Numbered from the stretch's first letter, positions 1 to 9,479 are shown. The stretch is 64,000 bases of DNA from Novosphingobium sp. PhB165 (GCF_004341845.1 NZ_SLVB01000001.1:62001-126000), one strand, 5' to 3'. A program made the numbers and translations. The notes: generated by a model from the sequence alone, not told the origin.

Positions 1-814
1 CGCGCGCCGCGTTGAGCAGTTCGCGCACCCACTTCTCGGGCTCCGGTACCGGCTTGGACAGCGGCGGACGGGTGGAGAGCAGCGAGATCTCGCCGGGCAG
101 GTTGCCCGATTTCCGCGCCTGCACCGCGCGGGCATAGATATAGCCCGGATCCGCGTTCATCTGCGGGCTCAGCGTCAGCCCCATGGTGCCGGGGGGCGAG
201 CCTTGCAGCATCGACAGCCGCTCCATGAACAGCGAACGATTGGCGGCCGAGACGAAGGAGATCTGCCGCTGCGCCTGATCGGTCTGGCCCTGCCAGAGCA
301 GCTCGTCCATCCGCGCATCGTGATCCGCCTGCGTGAAGCGCGATCCATAGGTCGACATCAGCCGGGCTTCGTCATCCGCTGCCAGACTGCCGCCGCGCCA
401 TGCGGCAACCGCTTTTTGCGCGGCGTCCGGCCGCTGCAACGTAGAAAGCGCCACGGCGTAGCGCCCGGCGGCCTCGCTCGTCAGCGGCGGAAAGCGGGTA
501 AAGAAGGCGACGGTGGTATTCGCGTCGGCCGGATAACGGGTCAGCGCGCCTTCGGCGTAGCGGCGAATCCGATCCTCCATCGGATAACCCGGATAGGTCA
601 TCAGGAAGTTCGAATAAGTACCGAAGTCGAGCTGATCGCTGGCCGAAAGCTGGCGCCAACGGTCGATGGACTGATGCACGCTCATGTCGTGCGATTGCAT
701 TTGCTGCGCTTTGGCGATGTCCCATTCGCGGCCGTCCTGTGCGAGAACAGGGCTCGTGAAAAGGAACGTGGAAGCAAGCAGGATGAGGGGGGCGGCACGC
801 TGCATGCTGGACAT
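1..814 (-). CDS. Soluble lytic murein transglycosylase, N-terminal part (truncated by window edge)
   Basis: Reading the minus strand from an ATG at 814 gives an open frame running off the left edge, so only the N-terminal 271 residues are visible. It begins with a typical signal peptide (MSSMQRAAPLILLASTFLFT, then SPVLAQ), so the protein is exported to the periplasm. The visible part is helical and rich in aromatic and charged residues (YPADANTTVAFFTRFPPL, YIYARAVQARKSGN), like the superhelical ring of Slt70-type transglycosylases that cleave peptidoglycan; the catalytic SLT domain would lie outside the window. An AAGGAG motif lies 12 bases upstream of the ATG. The gene is divergent from dapA with a 79-base gap. 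A transglycosylase next to dapA is a common sphingomonad arrangement, recalled from family knowledge. The family call is likely but cannot be confirmed without the C-terminus. Confidence 0.75.
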   Translation of the reverse strand, partial: MSSMQRAAPLILLASTFLFTSPVLAQDGREWDIAKAQQMQSHDMSVHQSIDRWRQLSASDQLDFGTYSNFLMTYPGYPMEDRIRRYAEGALTRYPADANTTVAFFTRFPPLTSEAAGRYAVALSTLQRPDAAQKAVAAWRGGSLAADDEARLMSTYGSRFTQADHDARMDELLWQGQTDQAQRQISFVSAANRSLFMERLSMLQGSPPGTMGLTLSPQMNADPGYIYARAVQARKSGNLPGEISLLSTRPPLSKPVPEPEKWVRELLNAAR

Positions 815-893
815 TTGGGGAAAAGGCTCCTTATCAGGCGCTGAACGTCGGGACCGATCACCCGATGAATGACGATCAGCTGAGGTAAAGTCC

Positions 894-1775
894 ATGTTCT
901 CGGGGTCTATTCCTGCTCTTGTTACACCGTTTCGCGACGGAGCGTTCGACGAACAGGCTTTTCGGCGGCTGGTGGACTGGCAGATTGATTCGGGTTCTTC
1001 CGCGCTTGTGCCATGCGGTACCACCGGTGAAAACTCCACGCTTTCGAACGCCGAACACCATCGCGTGATCGAACTTTGCGTGGAACAGGCGGCGGGCCGC
1101 GTGCCCGTGATCGCCGGCTGCGGCAGCAACGACACGATGAACGCGCTGCTGCACATGAATTTCTCCAAGAAGTGCGGCGCCTCGGCCGCGCTGCTGGTGG
1201 CGCCTTACTACAACCGCCCCAGCCAGGAAGGCCTGCTGGCCCATTTCAGCTACTTGGCCGAGCACAACGACCTGCCGATCGTGCTCTACAACGTGCCCGG
1301 CCGCACGGTGACCGACCTGCTGCCCGAAACCGTGATCGAACTGGCGCGCCGCTATCCGGATCGCTTCGTCGCCATCAAGGACGCCAGCGGCGACCTCAGC
1401 CGCGTGACCGATCACCGCATGGGCATCGGCAAGGATTTCTGCCAGCTTTCGGGCGACGACGAACTGGCCCTGCCGTTCAACGCGGCCGGCGGCGTCGGCT
1501 GCATTTCGGTGACCGCGAACGTGGCACCGAAGCTCTGCGCCGAGTTCCAGGCAGCCTGCGCGGCGAACGACCTTGAGGAAGCGCGCCGCCTGAACGACCT
1601 GCTCTATCCGCTGCACTATGCGATGTTCGAGGACAGCTCGCCGGGGCCGTGCAAGTACGCGCTGGCGCAGGTCCACGACTGGATTGAGAACGAACTGCGC
1701 CTGCCGCTGGTCCCCTGCGGCGACAAGGCCCGCAAGGCCGTGGATGACGCACTGGTGCATGCCGGTCTGATCTGA
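894..1775 (+). CDS. dapA: 4-hydroxy-tetrahydrodipicolinate synthase
   Basis: DapA condenses pyruvate and aspartate semialdehyde in the cytosol, the first committed step of the diaminopimelate/lysine pathway that supplies peptidoglycan. The 293 residues match the usual length. Visible motifs are GTTGE at 42-46 (substrate-binding threonines), YNVPGRT at 132-138 with the Tyr and Arg of the active site, and AIKDAS with the Schiff-base lysine at 162. The start MFSGSIPALVTPF fits the family exactly. The gene stands alone on the plus strand, divergent from a peptidoglycan-degrading enzyme, and is followed by a good intrinsic terminator. Confidence 0.97.
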   Translation: MFSGSIPALVTPFRDGAFDEQAFRRLVDWQIDSGSSALVPCGTTGENSTLSNAEHHRVIELCVEQAAGRVPVIAGCGSNDTMNALLHMNFSKKCGASAALLVAPYYNRPSQEGLLAHFSYLAEHNDLPIVLYNVPGRTVTDLLPETVIELARRYPDRFVAIKDASGDLSRVTDHRMGIGKDFCQLSGDDELALPFNAAGGVGCISVTANVAPKLCAEFQAACAANDLEEARRLNDLLYPLHYAMFEDSSPGPCKYALAQVHDWIENELRLPLVPCGDKARKAVDDALVHAGLI

Positions 1776-1796
1776 GCGGTTTCGGTTTTCAGGGAT

Positions 1797-1836
1797 AAGG
1801 GGGTGTCGGTGCGAACCGGCGCCCCTTTTTCTTTCT
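1797..1836 (+). terminator. Intrinsic terminator after dapA
   Basis: A stem of about 13 pairs (AAGGGGG...CCGGT type, two G-U pairs and one bulge) around a GCGA tetraloop is followed directly by TTTTTCTTTCTG. It lies 21 bases past the dapA stop. Confidence 0.8.
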
Positions 1837-1876
1837 GTTCGGTGCGGGTTTCAAGCGGGCCACGCCCTCCCATGCA

Positions 1877-1956
1877 CCGCTCATCCTGTGCTTGTCGAAG
1901 GATGGCAGCACCGCGCCCCGCTCTCCGGGGGCTTCGACAGGCTCAGCCTGAGCGGG
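1877..1956. repeat. Inverted pair of the TTCGACAGGCTCAGCCTGAGCGG repeat family
   Basis: A copy reading CTCATCCTGTGCTTGTCGAAGG (1881-1902) faces a copy reading CTTCGACAGGCTCAGCCTGAGC (1932-1953). The two arms are near reverse complements, so the RNA or single strand could fold. Further copies are near 47.4, 47.6 and 51.5 kb. I recognise this as a dispersed sphingomonad intergenic repeat. It carries no gene. Confidence 0.75.
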
Positions 1957-2003
1957 ATTGGAGAGCGCTATCCAGTCCGCCCCATGTCATCCTGACGTCC
2001 CAC

Positions 2004-2138
2004 GTCATCCTGAACTTGTTTCAGGATCCATTTCGCGGCCTGTCCCGAACGGCGGTGTGAAGGGCGCGGCGATTGCCGGTTGCCGATCGAAGCACAACGC
2101 GGGCGGAAAAATGGATCCTGAAACAAGTTCAGGATGAC
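2004..2138. repeat. Inverted pair of the TCATCCTGAACTTGTTTCAGGATCC repeat family
   Basis: GTCATCCTGAACTTGTTTCAGGATCC at 2004-2029 recurs as its reverse complement at 2113-2138, each copy being itself partly palindromic. A diverged half copy precedes it at 1985. The interval between the arms has no convincing gene. Together with the neighbouring family, the repeats fill the gap between the dapA terminator and the 3' end of the S9 peptidase. Confidence 0.8.
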
Positions 2139-2238
2139 GTTTGGGGATCCACGGTTTTCATTGTCGTCAGCCGGCATTTTTGCCGGGCTGACGGCAAGGC
2201 AAGAGCAGCGTGCGCTGCCCATCGCGTAACGAGGCCGC

Positions 2239-4179
2239 TCAATCCGCCGGATTGTACTTCTGCACAAAGCGCATCGTTTCCGAGAGCATGCGCTTGCGCG
2301 TCTCCTCACGCGACAGCCAGTGGTCCTCGCCGGGCAGCGTGACCATTTCGTAGGGCTTGCCTGCGTCCTTCAGCGCGTCGGCCATGATCGTGCTCTGGCG
2401 GTAGGCGACGACGGTATCGTCCTTGCCGTGGATCAGCAGCACCGGCGCGTCGGCCTTGGCGGCGAAGCGGCGGGGCGATATCGCGTCGAAGCCCGATGGA
2501 TCGCCCAATTCTTCGAGCAGATTCTTGCGCAGCATCCGCGAATCGCCGCTTTCGGTGAGGTCGGTGTCATACATCAGTCTGACGTCGGCCACCCCGGCCA
2601 CCGCGACGGCGCAGCGGTAGAGGCCGTGTTGCAGGGTGACGCCCGCCAGCGCCGCATAGCCGCCATAGCTGGCCCCGACGATGCAGGCGCGCTTGGGATC
2701 GGCCACGCCGCGCTTTACCAGTTCGGCAAGGCCGTCCGAGATGTCGGTCTGCATCTTGCGGCCCCACTGGCCGTCCCCGGCATGGCGGAAGGCGTCGGTG
2801 CGGCCGGTGGAGCCCCGGAAATTGGGCTGGAACACCGCGTACCCGCGCGAGGCGAAGGCCTGTGCCCACCAGTCGAACACCGGCTTGTCCTCCGCCGCCG
2901 GGCCGCCGTGGGGCAGCACCACGATCGGCAGATTCTTTGCCTCGCGTCCCGGCGGCAGGGTCAGCACGCCGTCCATCTCAAGGCCGTCGGCCGCCTTGTA
3001 CTGGACCATGGAGATCGGCCCGACCTGTTCGGCAGCGATTGCCGGGCGTTCGTTGCCGACCGGATCGGCATGGCGCCCCGCCACGTCGACAAGGTACCAG
3101 GTGCCGCTGTCGCCATTGCCGCTGGTGTTGAGCAGCACCTTGGAGAAGTCGGGCGTCCAGTCCACCAGGTGCGGATTGCGGCCGGTGAAGGCCTTGAAGA
3201 TCTTGTTGAGCGCGACCTGCTTGGCGGGATCGTACATCACCGTCGTCGCCTTCTCGCCGTCGAGCCGATAGCCGAGCAGGTTGCCGTTGGCGCGATCGAC
3301 GAAGATGCGGTCGATCTTGCTGTCGTCCAGGATTTCGTGCGCCTCACCGCCGGCAAGCGGAACCTCGAACCAGTGCGAGGCGCCTTCCTTGTCGTCGATG
3401 GAGTAGACCACGGTGCTGCCGTCCTTGCCGAAGCAGATCAGGCTGACATTGCCGTGGAGATCGACGCCGCGCGCCAGTTCGGCGCCCTTCACGGCGTTGA
3501 TCTTCCACGTGCCGCTGTTCTCGTCGATATCGAGAAGGACCGAGACCTGGCCTGCCGCGTCAATCAGCCAGTCGCGGTAATGGTCCTCGGCCGGGGCATT
3601 GGCGACCAGTCGCGGGCGATTGGTCTTCAGGTCGACTGCAAAGAGCGTGGTGCGGCCATGGACGAACTGCGGATCCGTGCCCCGGGTATCGAGCGCGATG
3701 CCGCCGTAGAAGCCCACCGTCTTGCCGCCGATCTGGCGAATGCCGAAGCTGCCGCGGGTGACAGTGGCGATGCTGTGGGTCTTGCTGAAGACGAGGCCTG
3801 CGGCGCCGCCGTTCAGGGGCAGGATGACCGTGCCGTAAAATTCGTACTTGGCAGCGGCAAAGCCGAAGAGGGGAACCGTCGCGCTGTTGGTGAGCAGGAC
3901 GGTGTCGTCATCGGCCCATTCGATCGAGCGCACCTTGGACTTGCCCGACGAGACATTGAATTTGATCGCGCCGGTCTCGTCGAACACCGAGATACGACGG
4001 TCCCCCTCCACCTGGGTAACGCTGGCAAGATTGTGCCCATTGGGCGAGATCGCCGCATCCTCGACGCGGGGAAGTTCGCCATAGGCGTCAAGCGGCGGCG
4101 GCTCGACCGCTGCATGCGCCAGAAATGGCCAGAACGCAGGCAGCAGCGCCGCCTGCGCCCATCTCGCACGTGACTTCAT
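2239..4179 (-). CDS. Exported S9-family (prolyl oligopeptidase-like) serine peptidase
   Basis: This 646-residue protein starts with a signal peptide (MKSRARWAQAALLPAFWPFL, cleavage near AHA), so it is probably periplasmic. The N-terminal two thirds look like a degenerate beta-propeller (ISPNGHNLASVTQ, repeated WTPDFSKVLL-like blades). The C-terminal alpha/beta-hydrolase domain has the nucleophile elbow GASYGG with Ser504, the acid in HGKDDTVV near Asp587, and His620 in GEDHW. S9 enzymes cleave small peptides or act as acylaminoacyl peptidases; the exact substrate cannot be told. The first ATG is preceded by AAGGGGG ten bases upstream, which lies inside a long inverted repeat (see 4190-4240). 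Confidence 0.92.
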   Translation of the reverse strand: MKSRARWAQAALLPAFWPFLAHAAVEPPPLDAYGELPRVEDAAISPNGHNLASVTQVEGDRRISVFDETGAIKFNVSSGKSKVRSIEWADDDTVLLTNSATVPLFGFAAAKYEFYGTVILPLNGGAAGLVFSKTHSIATVTRGSFGIRQIGGKTVGFYGGIALDTRGTDPQFVHGRTTLFAVDLKTNRPRLVANAPAEDHYRDWLIDAAGQVSVLLDIDENSGTWKINAVKGAELARGVDLHGNVSLICFGKDGSTVVYSIDDKEGASHWFEVPLAGGEAHEILDDSKIDRIFVDRANGNLLGYRLDGEKATTVMYDPAKQVALNKIFKAFTGRNPHLVDWTPDFSKVLLNTSGNGDSGTWYLVDVAGRHADPVGNERPAIAAEQVGPISMVQYKAADGLEMDGVLTLPPGREAKNLPIVVLPHGGPAAEDKPVFDWWAQAFASRGYAVFQPNFRGSTGRTDAFRHAGDGQWGRKMQTDISDGLAELVKRGVADPKRACIVGASYGGYAALAGVTLQHGLYRCAVAVAGVADVRLMYDTDLTESGDSRMLRKNLLEELGDPSGFDAISPRRFAAKADAPVLLIHGKDDTVVAYRQSTIMADALKDAGKPYEMVTLPGEDHWLSREETRKRMLSETMRFVQKYNPAD

Positions 4180-4189
4180 ATTGAAAATT

Positions 4190-4240
4190 CCCCCTTCGAT
4201 TTCGTCGGTATTTCCGGCTGCTCCGAAATCGGCAAGGGGG
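4190..4240 (-). promoter_or_regulatory. Leader hairpin that could mask the ribosome-binding site of the S9 peptidase
   Basis: On the minus strand, CCCCCTT-GC-CGATTTCG (4240-4224) can pair with CGAAATCG-AAGGGGG (4204-4190): 15 base pairs with one two-base bulge around a 19-base loop. The AAGGGGG arm ends ten bases before the peptidase ATG and is the only Shine-Dalgarno-like motif there. The pairing is visible directly; a regulatory role is inference. Confidence 0.5.
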
Positions 4241-4432
4241 GAGGATCACGGCCCCGCGATTAAATACTTGTTATCCTGCTTTCTTCGCTTTGCCGTGGCG
4301 TGCATCCGGCCGTTTCCGGCGCGCTTGCGTGGGGCGATGCGGCGCGGTCTGCGCGGGTTTGGTGCCGTATGGTCGCAAATCGCGCAAACGGACATTTCCT
4401 TTTCGCGCGCGAAACCCTAAATGCGCTTCGAC

Positions 4433-4915
4433 ATGGCACGCCCGCAGCACACGACATTCGACAAGAAGAAGACCGTCGCCGAAAACCGCAAGGCGCGCTT
4501 CGACTATTATATCGACGAGACTTTCGAGGCCGGCATCGCGCTGACCGGCACGGAGGTTAAATCGCTGCGCTTCGGCGAGGGGTCGATTGCCGAGTCCTAT
4601 GCCGAGATCAAGAACGGCGAGTGCTGGCTGGTCAATTCCAACGTGCCCGAATTCAGCCACGGCAACCGCTACAACCACGTGCCCAAGCGGCCGCGCAAGC
4701 TGCTGCTGCACGAACGCGAACTGTCGCGCCTGCAGGGCTCTGTGGAGCGCAAGGGCATGACGCTGGTGCCGCTCTCGATCTATTTCAACGGCCGGGGCCG
4801 CGCCAAGGTCGAACTCGCACTCGCCAAGGGCAAGAACGCGGCCGACAAGCGCCATACGATCAAGGAACGCGACTGGAAGCGGGAACAGGGCCGCATCCTG
4901 CGCGAACACAAGTGA
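4433..4915 (+). CDS. smpB: SsrA-binding protein (trans-translation)
   Basis: SmpB binds tmRNA and brings it to stalled ribosomes so that the nascent chain is tagged and released. The 160 residues from [20 protein letters not shown] carry the family signatures [16 protein letters not shown], the GE/D-rich OB-fold core, and the basic tail [17 protein letters not shown]. An ATG 12 bases upstream (4421) would add MRFD, but the family normally starts at MARP, so 4433 was chosen. Neither start has a good Shine-Dalgarno motif. The stop overlaps the GTG of the next gene (GTGA), so downstream translation is probably coupled. No ssrA gene is seen nearby. Confidence 0.95.
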   Translation: MARPQHTTFDKKKTVAENRKARFDYYIDETFEAGIALTGTEVKSLRFGEGSIAESYAEIKNGECWLVNSNVPEFSHGNRYNHVPKRPRKLLLHERELSRLQGSVERKGMTLVPLSIYFNGRGRAKVELALAKGKNAADKRHTIKERDWKREQGRILREHK

Positions 4916-5541
4916 GCACGCTGTTGCAGCGGCTCGGAGCCTGGCTGCACAGCCAGATGCCCACGCACGCGCAGCTTGAGGCGAATCGCTTCACCGCGCC
5001 GTTCACGCGTCGCCCGGAACTGTTCCGCTTCACCCGCCGCTCGGTGCCGCGCGGCGTGGCGGTGGGCATGTTCATCGGCATCTTTGCGCTGATCCCGGGC
5101 GTCCAGATCGTCGGCGCTGCCGTGATGTGCGTGCCGTTTCGCGGCAATATCCCGCTCGCCGCCGCTGTCACCTTCATCAGCAACCCGGTGACGACGCTGC
5201 TCATCATCCTTCCGGTGGCGGTCGCGATCGGCAACAGCTTCGGCTACCACGCCGACATCGCAACCGTGGAATCCATGGTGCGCGAAGGCGCCGGTCTGGC
5301 CGAGTGGCGGGTCTGGATGCTGACCGACACCGCGCCCGCCGTGGTGATCGGGTTGTTCATCCAATCGGTGATCGCCGCCGTCCTGAGCTATTTCGTCACT
5401 GTGTGGTTCTGGCGCTACTGGATCGGCCGCAAGCACCGCGCTCGCCGCAATCGCGCGCCGTTCCGCCATCTCGCGACTGCGGACGGCCCGGCGAAAGTGG
5501 TCGAAGCGGAAAAGGTTGAGGACAGGGAAGGAATCGCATGA
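4912..5541 (+). CDS. DUF2062 membrane protein
   Basis: The 209-residue protein starts at a GTG that overlaps the smpB stop and ends with ATGA shared with the next gene. It matches DUF2062: a basic N-terminus ([20 protein letters not shown]), two strong hydrophobic segments ([16 protein letters not shown] and [20 protein letters not shown]), a third near 135-160 ([19 protein letters not shown]), and a very basic cytoplasmic tail ([11 protein letters not shown]). The biochemical function of the family is not known to me. Its place between smpB and the cckA-type kinase, with overlaps on both sides, suggests joint expression rather than a shared pathway. Confidence 0.85.
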   Translation: MSTLLQRLGAWLHSQMPTHAQLEANRFTAPFTRRPELFRFTRRSVPRGVAVGMFIGIFALIPGVQIVGAAVMCVPFRGNIPLAAAVTFISNPVTTLLIILPVAVAIGNSFGYHADIATVESMVREGAGLAEWRVWMLTDTAPAVVIGLFIQSVIAAVLSYFVTVWFWRYWIGRKHRARRNRAPFRHLATADGPAKVVEAEKVEDREGIA

Positions 5542-7991
5542 TCGCAGGCCAGCAGCGCTCCGGCAGGTTGCCCGACACATCGATCGTCGGGCTGGCCCTG
5601 GCGGGAAGCGTCGCGCTGGTCTGGCTGGTAAGCGGGGACGGCCTGCTGGCGGCGGTTCTGGCCGGCGCGCTCATGGTTTTTGCGGGCCTCGCATGGATGA
5701 TCTCCAACCGGCGCGTCGCCGTGACCGAGCCCGAATTCGCGCTGCCCGACTGGTCGGTGACGGTCGCCGCGATCGACCGCAGCGACATGGCCATTGCCCT
5801 CACGGACCGGGCCGGACGCCTGACTTGCGCCAATTCCAGCTACGAGAACTGGTTCGGCATCGGCCATGATCCGTCACGCCTGCCAATGGGCGATGCCGCG
5901 CTGGAGCAGATCGCCGAACTGGTGCGCTCGGCATGGCGCGACGGGCAGGGCGTCACGCAAGTGCGCGCCGCGATCCCCGGCGGCGCCGAGACCGACTGGC
6001 GCATCGAAGTGCGCCGTTCCGGCCGGGGCGAGGACTTTCTGGTCTGGCGCGTCCAGCCCGTCAGCACGGTCGATCTGGTCGGGGATCTGGTCCGGCAGGT
6101 CGACGGCAAGCTCGGCAAGGGGCTGGCGCGTTCGGGCATCGCCACCGCGCTGGTCGATCCCGACGGCACCATCCGCGCCGCCAGCGCCGGTTTTGCACAG
6201 CGTGCCACCGGCGATGCCCTGGCCGACGTGACCGGTCTCGATTTCGTCTCGCTGCTGAGCCAGGAAGAGGGCGAACGCATCGGCTGGGCGCGCGAGGGCG
6301 GGCGCGGCGGGCCGCTGGTGCTCTATCATGTGCCGGTGGCCGATCCGGACCTTCCGGGCGATCCCGATCCGAACCTGACGCCATCGCTCATGCTGGTGGT
6401 GGAAGCCGGGCAGGGCATCGGCGCCAGCGGCGGCGGCGGCACGGCCGCACCACATCTCGAAGCGCTGCTTAGTCAGCTTCCGCTCGGCCTTGCCATGGCC
6501 GACCGCGACGGCCGCCTGCTGTTCGCCAACCCCGCCTTCATGCGTGCCGCTGGACGCGAGGGACAGGTCCCGCCGACCTACCCGACCGATCTCGTCACGC
6601 GCGAAGACAAGCGCGCGCTGTCCGAGGCGATCCGCCGCTTCGCGCAGGGCCCCTCGGCGGCGGGCGACATTGCCGTGCGGCTGTCCGAACTGCCGGACGA
6701 TCCGGTTTCGCTCAGCCTTGCCGGCGTGCGCGGGCTGGGCGAGGCAGCGGTGCTGCTCGGCCTGACCGACACTTCGGAGGAAACGCGCTTGAAGCGGCAA
6801 GTCGCGCAGGCCACCAAGATGCAGGCGGTGGGTCAGCTTGCTGGCGGCGTCGCGCATGACTTCAACAATGTGCTGACTGCGATCCTGGGCACCTGCGATC
6901 TCATGCTGATGCGCCATACGCCGGGCGATTCGGACTATGACGACATCCAGCAGATCCGCGCCAACTCCAATCGCGCGGCCTCGCTGACGCGCCAGTTGCT
7001 CGCCTTCTCGCGCCAGCAGACGCTGCGCCCCGAAGTGCTCCAACTGCCCGACGTGGTGGCGGACGTTTCGCAGATGCTGCGCCGCCTGATCGGCGAGAAG
7101 ATCCAGCTCGTCGTCACCCATGACCGCGATCTCGGCCCGGTGCGTGCGGACCCGACCCAGCTCGAACAGGTGATCGTCAATCTCGCGGTCAATGCGCGCG
7201 ACGCCATGCAGATGAAGAAGGGCGCGGACGGTTCGGGCACGCTGACGCTGGCGACCCACCGCGTCACCACGACGGATGTGCGCGCCATGCGCAGCGAGAT
7301 CATCCCGGCGGGCGATTATACCGCGCTGATCGTGCAGGATACCGGCGGCGGCATCCCGCCCGAACACCTCGGCAAGATCTTCGAGCCGTTCTTCACCACC
7401 AAGGAGCAAGGCAAAGGCACCGGTCTTGGCCTTTCCACCGTCTACGGCATCGTCAAGCAATCGGGTGGCTTCATCTTTGCCGAGAGCGAAGCGGGCATCG
7501 GCACGCGCTTCGTCGTCTATCTGCCGGTCCACCACGTGGCGCCGGGCAGCGAGAAGGCCGTCCCCGCCGTGAAGGACGAGGCTCCGCCCAGCCAGTGGGC
7601 GGGCGGCGGCTCGATCCTGCTGGTGGAGGACGAGGACCCGGTGCGTGTCGTCGCCGAGCGCGCGCTTACCCGACAGGGCTATGAGGTGACGTGCGCGCGC
7701 GATGGCGAGGAAGGCCTGGAACTGGTCCAGAGCGGCGGGCAGTTCGACATTGTCGTCTCCGACGTCGTCATGCCGACGATGGACGGCCCGGCGATGGCGC
7801 GGGAGATTCGCCGCATCGCGCCCGGCCTGCCGGTGCTGTTCATGTCGGGCTATGCCGAGGAGCAGCTTCGCAAGGAGATCGGCATCGCCAATGCCTGGTT
7901 CATGCCGAAACCCTTCTCCGTGCAGCAACTGTCGGAAAAAGTGGGGGATGTTCTCGCCCGCACGGCAGGCGGTGTTAAAAATAGGAAATAA
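5538..7991 (+). CDS. cckA: Hybrid sensor histidine kinase, CckA type
   Basis: An 817-residue membrane-bound hybrid kinase. Two transmembrane segments (about 14-58) are followed by PAS-like sensor regions (about 75-190 and 310-410), a HisKA domain with [16 protein letters not shown] (phosphoacceptor His440), an HATPase domain with [13 protein letters not shown] and [13 protein letters not shown], and a C-terminal receiver with [10 protein letters not shown] and phosphoacceptor Asp742 (IVVSDVVMP). The order TM-PAS-HisKA-HATPase-REC and the HDFNN H-box are those of CckA, which through ChpT sets the phosphorylation state of CtrA. It is longer than the Caulobacter protein because of an extra, weak PAS-like stretch. 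Its ATG overlaps the previous stop (ATGA). SciP, which acts on the same regulator, is encoded about 23 kb away. Confidence 0.9.
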   Translation: MIAGQQRSGRLPDTSIVGLALAGSVALVWLVSGDGLLAAVLAGALMVFAGLAWMISNRRVAVTEPEFALPDWSVTVAAIDRSDMAIALTDRAGRLTCANSSYENWFGIGHDPSRLPMGDAALEQIAELVRSAWRDGQGVTQVRAAIPGGAETDWRIEVRRSGRGEDFLVWRVQPVSTVDLVGDLVRQVDGKLGKGLARSGIATALVDPDGTIRAASAGFAQRATGDALADVTGLDFVSLLSQEEGERIGWAREGGRGGPLVLYHVPVADPDLPGDPDPNLTPSLMLVVEAGQGIGASGGGGTAAPHLEALLSQLPLGLAMADRDGRLLFANPAFMRAAGREGQVPPTYPTDLVTREDKRALSEAIRRFAQGPSAAGDIAVRLSELPDDPVSLSLAGVRGLGEAAVLLGLTDTSEETRLKRQVAQATKMQAVGQLAGGVAHDFNNVLTAILGTCDLMLMRHTPGDSDYDDIQQIRANSNRAASLTRQLLAFSRQQTLRPEVLQLPDVVADVSQMLRRLIGEKIQLVVTHDRDLGPVRADPTQLEQVIVNLAVNARDAMQMKKGADGSGTLTLATHRVTTTDVRAMRSEIIPAGDYTALIVQDTGGGIPPEHLGKIFEPFFTTKEQGKGTGLGLSTVYGIVKQSGGFIFAESEAGIGTRFVVYLPVHHVAPGSEKAVPAVKDEAPPSQWAGGGSILLVEDEDPVRVVAERALTRQGYEVTCARDGEEGLELVQSGGQFDIVVSDVVMPTMDGPAMAREIRRIAPGLPVLFMSGYAEEQLRKEIGIANAWFMPKPFSVQQLSEKVGDVLARTAGGVKNRK

Positions 7992-7997
7992 GCCGTT

Positions 7998-8035
7998 GTT
8001 CGCCTCTTGTTCTCTGAGAACAAAGGCGATACATC
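7998..8035 (+). promoter_or_regulatory. SOS (LexA) box overlapping the recA promoter
   Basis: GTTC (7998-8001), seven bases, GTTC (8009-8012) is the exact alphaproteobacterial LexA box. The right half also starts GTTCTCTGAGAAC, a short perfect dyad to 8021. A plausible -35 TTGTTC (8007-8012) and -10 TACATC (8030-8035) are 17 bases apart, so LexA would cover the -35. Start sites were not measured; this is read from sequence. Confidence 0.85.
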
Positions 8036-8088
8036 GTTCCCCGTGACGTTGACCTTTCCGGTCAGGCCAGTAGCAAAGGGGAAGTGTA

Positions 8089-9165
8089 ATGGCTGCTCAG
8101 CTCAAGCTGATCCAGGAAGGCAAGGAAAAGGAAGCGATGGACCGTCAGAAGGCGCTCGAAGCCGCGCTTGCGCAGATCGACAAGGCGTTCGGCAAGGGCT
8201 CCGCGATGAAGCTGGGTTCCAAGGAGACGATGCAGGTGGAGGCAATCTCCACCGGCTCGCTGGGGCTCGACATCGCGCTGGGGGTCGGTGGTCTTCCGCG
8301 CGGCCGTGTGATCGAAGTCTACGGGCCGGAAAGCTCGGGCAAGACCACGCTGGCGCTCCATGTCATCGCAGAGGCTCAAAAGTCCGGCGGCACTGCTGCC
8401 TTCATCGATGCCGAGCACGCGCTCGATCCGGTTTACGCCAAGAAGCTGGGCGTCAACATCGATGAACTGATCGTCTCGCAGCCCGATACGGGTGAACAGG
8501 CGCTCGAAATCACCGACACGCTCGTACGCTCGAATGCGATCGACGTGCTGGTGGTGGACTCGGTCGCCGCGCTGGTTCCCCGCGCGGAAATCGAAGGCGA
8601 GATGGGCGACAGCCACGTCGGTCTTCAGGCCCGCCTGATGAGCCAGTCGCTGCGCAAGCTGACCGGTTCGATCAGCCGTTCGCGCTGCATGGTGATCTTC
8701 ATCAACCAGCTGCGCATGAAGATCGGCGTCATGTACGGCAACCCCGAGACGACCACGGGCGGTAACGCGCTCAAGTTCTACGCCTCGGTCCGCCTCGACA
8801 TCCGCCGCACCGGCCAGATCAAGGACCGCGACGATATCGTCGGCAACGCCACCCGCGTGAAGGTTGTGAAGAACAAGGTCGCGCCGCCGTTCAAGCAGGT
8901 CGAATTCGACATCATGTACGGCGAAGGCATCTCGAAGATCGGTGAGATCCTCGACCTTGGCGTCAAGGCGGGCATCGTCGAGAAGTCGGGCGCGTGGTTC
9001 AGCTACGATTCGATCCGCATCGGTCAGGGCCGTGAAAACGCCAAGACCTACCTGCGGGAAAATCCCGAACTCTGCGACCGCCTCGAAAAGGCAATCCGCG
9101 CCCGCACCGAAGGCCTCTCCGACGAGATGATGGTCGGCCCTTCGGCGGATGACGATACCGAATGA
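8089..9165 (+). CDS. recA: Recombinase A
   Basis: RecA forms filaments on single-stranded DNA, drives homologous recombination and triggers LexA self-cleavage. The 358 residues contain the Walker A loop GPESSGKTT at 79-87, Walker [14 protein letters not shown], the [18 protein letters not shown]2 region, and the acidic tail ending DDDTE. The ATG follows a GGGGAAG motif. The gene is monocistronic: SOS box in front, strong terminator behind. Confidence 0.98.
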   Translation: MAAQLKLIQEGKEKEAMDRQKALEAALAQIDKAFGKGSAMKLGSKETMQVEAISTGSLGLDIALGVGGLPRGRVIEVYGPESSGKTTLALHVIAEAQKSGGTAAFIDAEHALDPVYAKKLGVNIDELIVSQPDTGEQALEITDTLVRSNAIDVLVVDSVAALVPRAEIEGEMGDSHVGLQARLMSQSLRKLTGSISRSRCMVIFINQLRMKIGVMYGNPETTTGGNALKFYASVRLDIRRTGQIKDRDDIVGNATRVKVVKNKVAPPFKQVEFDIMYGEGISKIGEILDLGVKAGIVEKSGAWFSYDSIRIGQGRENAKTYLRENPELCDRLEKAIRARTEGLSDEMMVGPSADDDTE

Positions 9166-9198
9166 GCCTTCCAGCGCTTCTCTCTTGGGAAGGCGAAA

Positions 9199-9238
9199 CG
9201 AAAACCCCCGGTCCGCAAGGGCCGGGGGTTTTCGTTTT
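9199..9238 (+). terminator. Intrinsic terminator after recA
   Basis: CGAAAACCCCCGG and its complement CCGGGGGTTTTCG form a 13-pair perfect stem (extended by further pairs) with a GCAA-containing loop, followed by TTTT. The A-rich left arm could make it work in both directions. Confidence 0.9.
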
Positions 9239-9283
9239 AGGGCCGAAATGTCTGAAATGGGCGATGTGAGGGGCTAAGTCGCT

Positions 9284-9321
9284 CTGGATTGCTTCCTCGG
9301 CTTCGCCTCCTCGCAATGACG
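9284..9321. repeat. Repeat of the GGATTGCTTC...CCTCGCAATGACG family
   Basis: A single copy of a dispersed element that I recognise from alphaproteobacterial genomes, with the internal short dyad GGCTTCGCC. No gene overlaps it. Confidence 0.65.
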
Positions 9322-9341
9322 AGGGAGTCGCTGACAACCCG

Positions 9342-9390
9342 ATCCGAATGCTCTGCAGCCCATGCGGAGTGGGCTGGAGAGCATTCGGAT
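9342..9390. repeat. 20-bp inverted repeat with 9-base loop
   Basis: ATCCGAATGCTCTGCAGCCC (9342-9361) faces GGGCTGGAGAGCATTCGGAT (9371-9390), with a single mismatch over 20 pairs. There is no T tract, so it is not an ordinary terminator. It lies among other repeats between recA and alaS. Confidence 0.75.
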
Positions 9391-9434
9391 GGGAGTCCAG
9401 ATGGGAGTGTGGACTGACGCAACCCCAACCATTC

Positions 9435-9479
9435 CCGTCGCCCCCGCGAAGGCGGGGGCCCCGCTTTCCTTCGCGCCAC
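9435..9479. repeat. Repeat of the CCCCCGCGAAGGCGGGGG family
   Basis: CCGTCGCCCCCGCGAAGGCG and the following GGGGCCCCGCT-CCTTCGCGCC make a self-complementary element. Related copies are at 20.8 kb and 51.7 kb in this window. Confidence 0.7.

Noticed and set aside
2320..4173. Long open frame on the plus strand opposite the S9 peptidase
   Set aside because: It is the mirror of a clear peptidase with signal peptide and catalytic triad; its translation is rich in Arg, Ala and Gly without motifs, as expected from GC-rich antisense frames.
4241..4432. A tmRNA (ssrA) gene next to smpB
   Set aside because: No tRNA-like acceptor ends, no CCA and no tag-peptide frame were seen in the gap.
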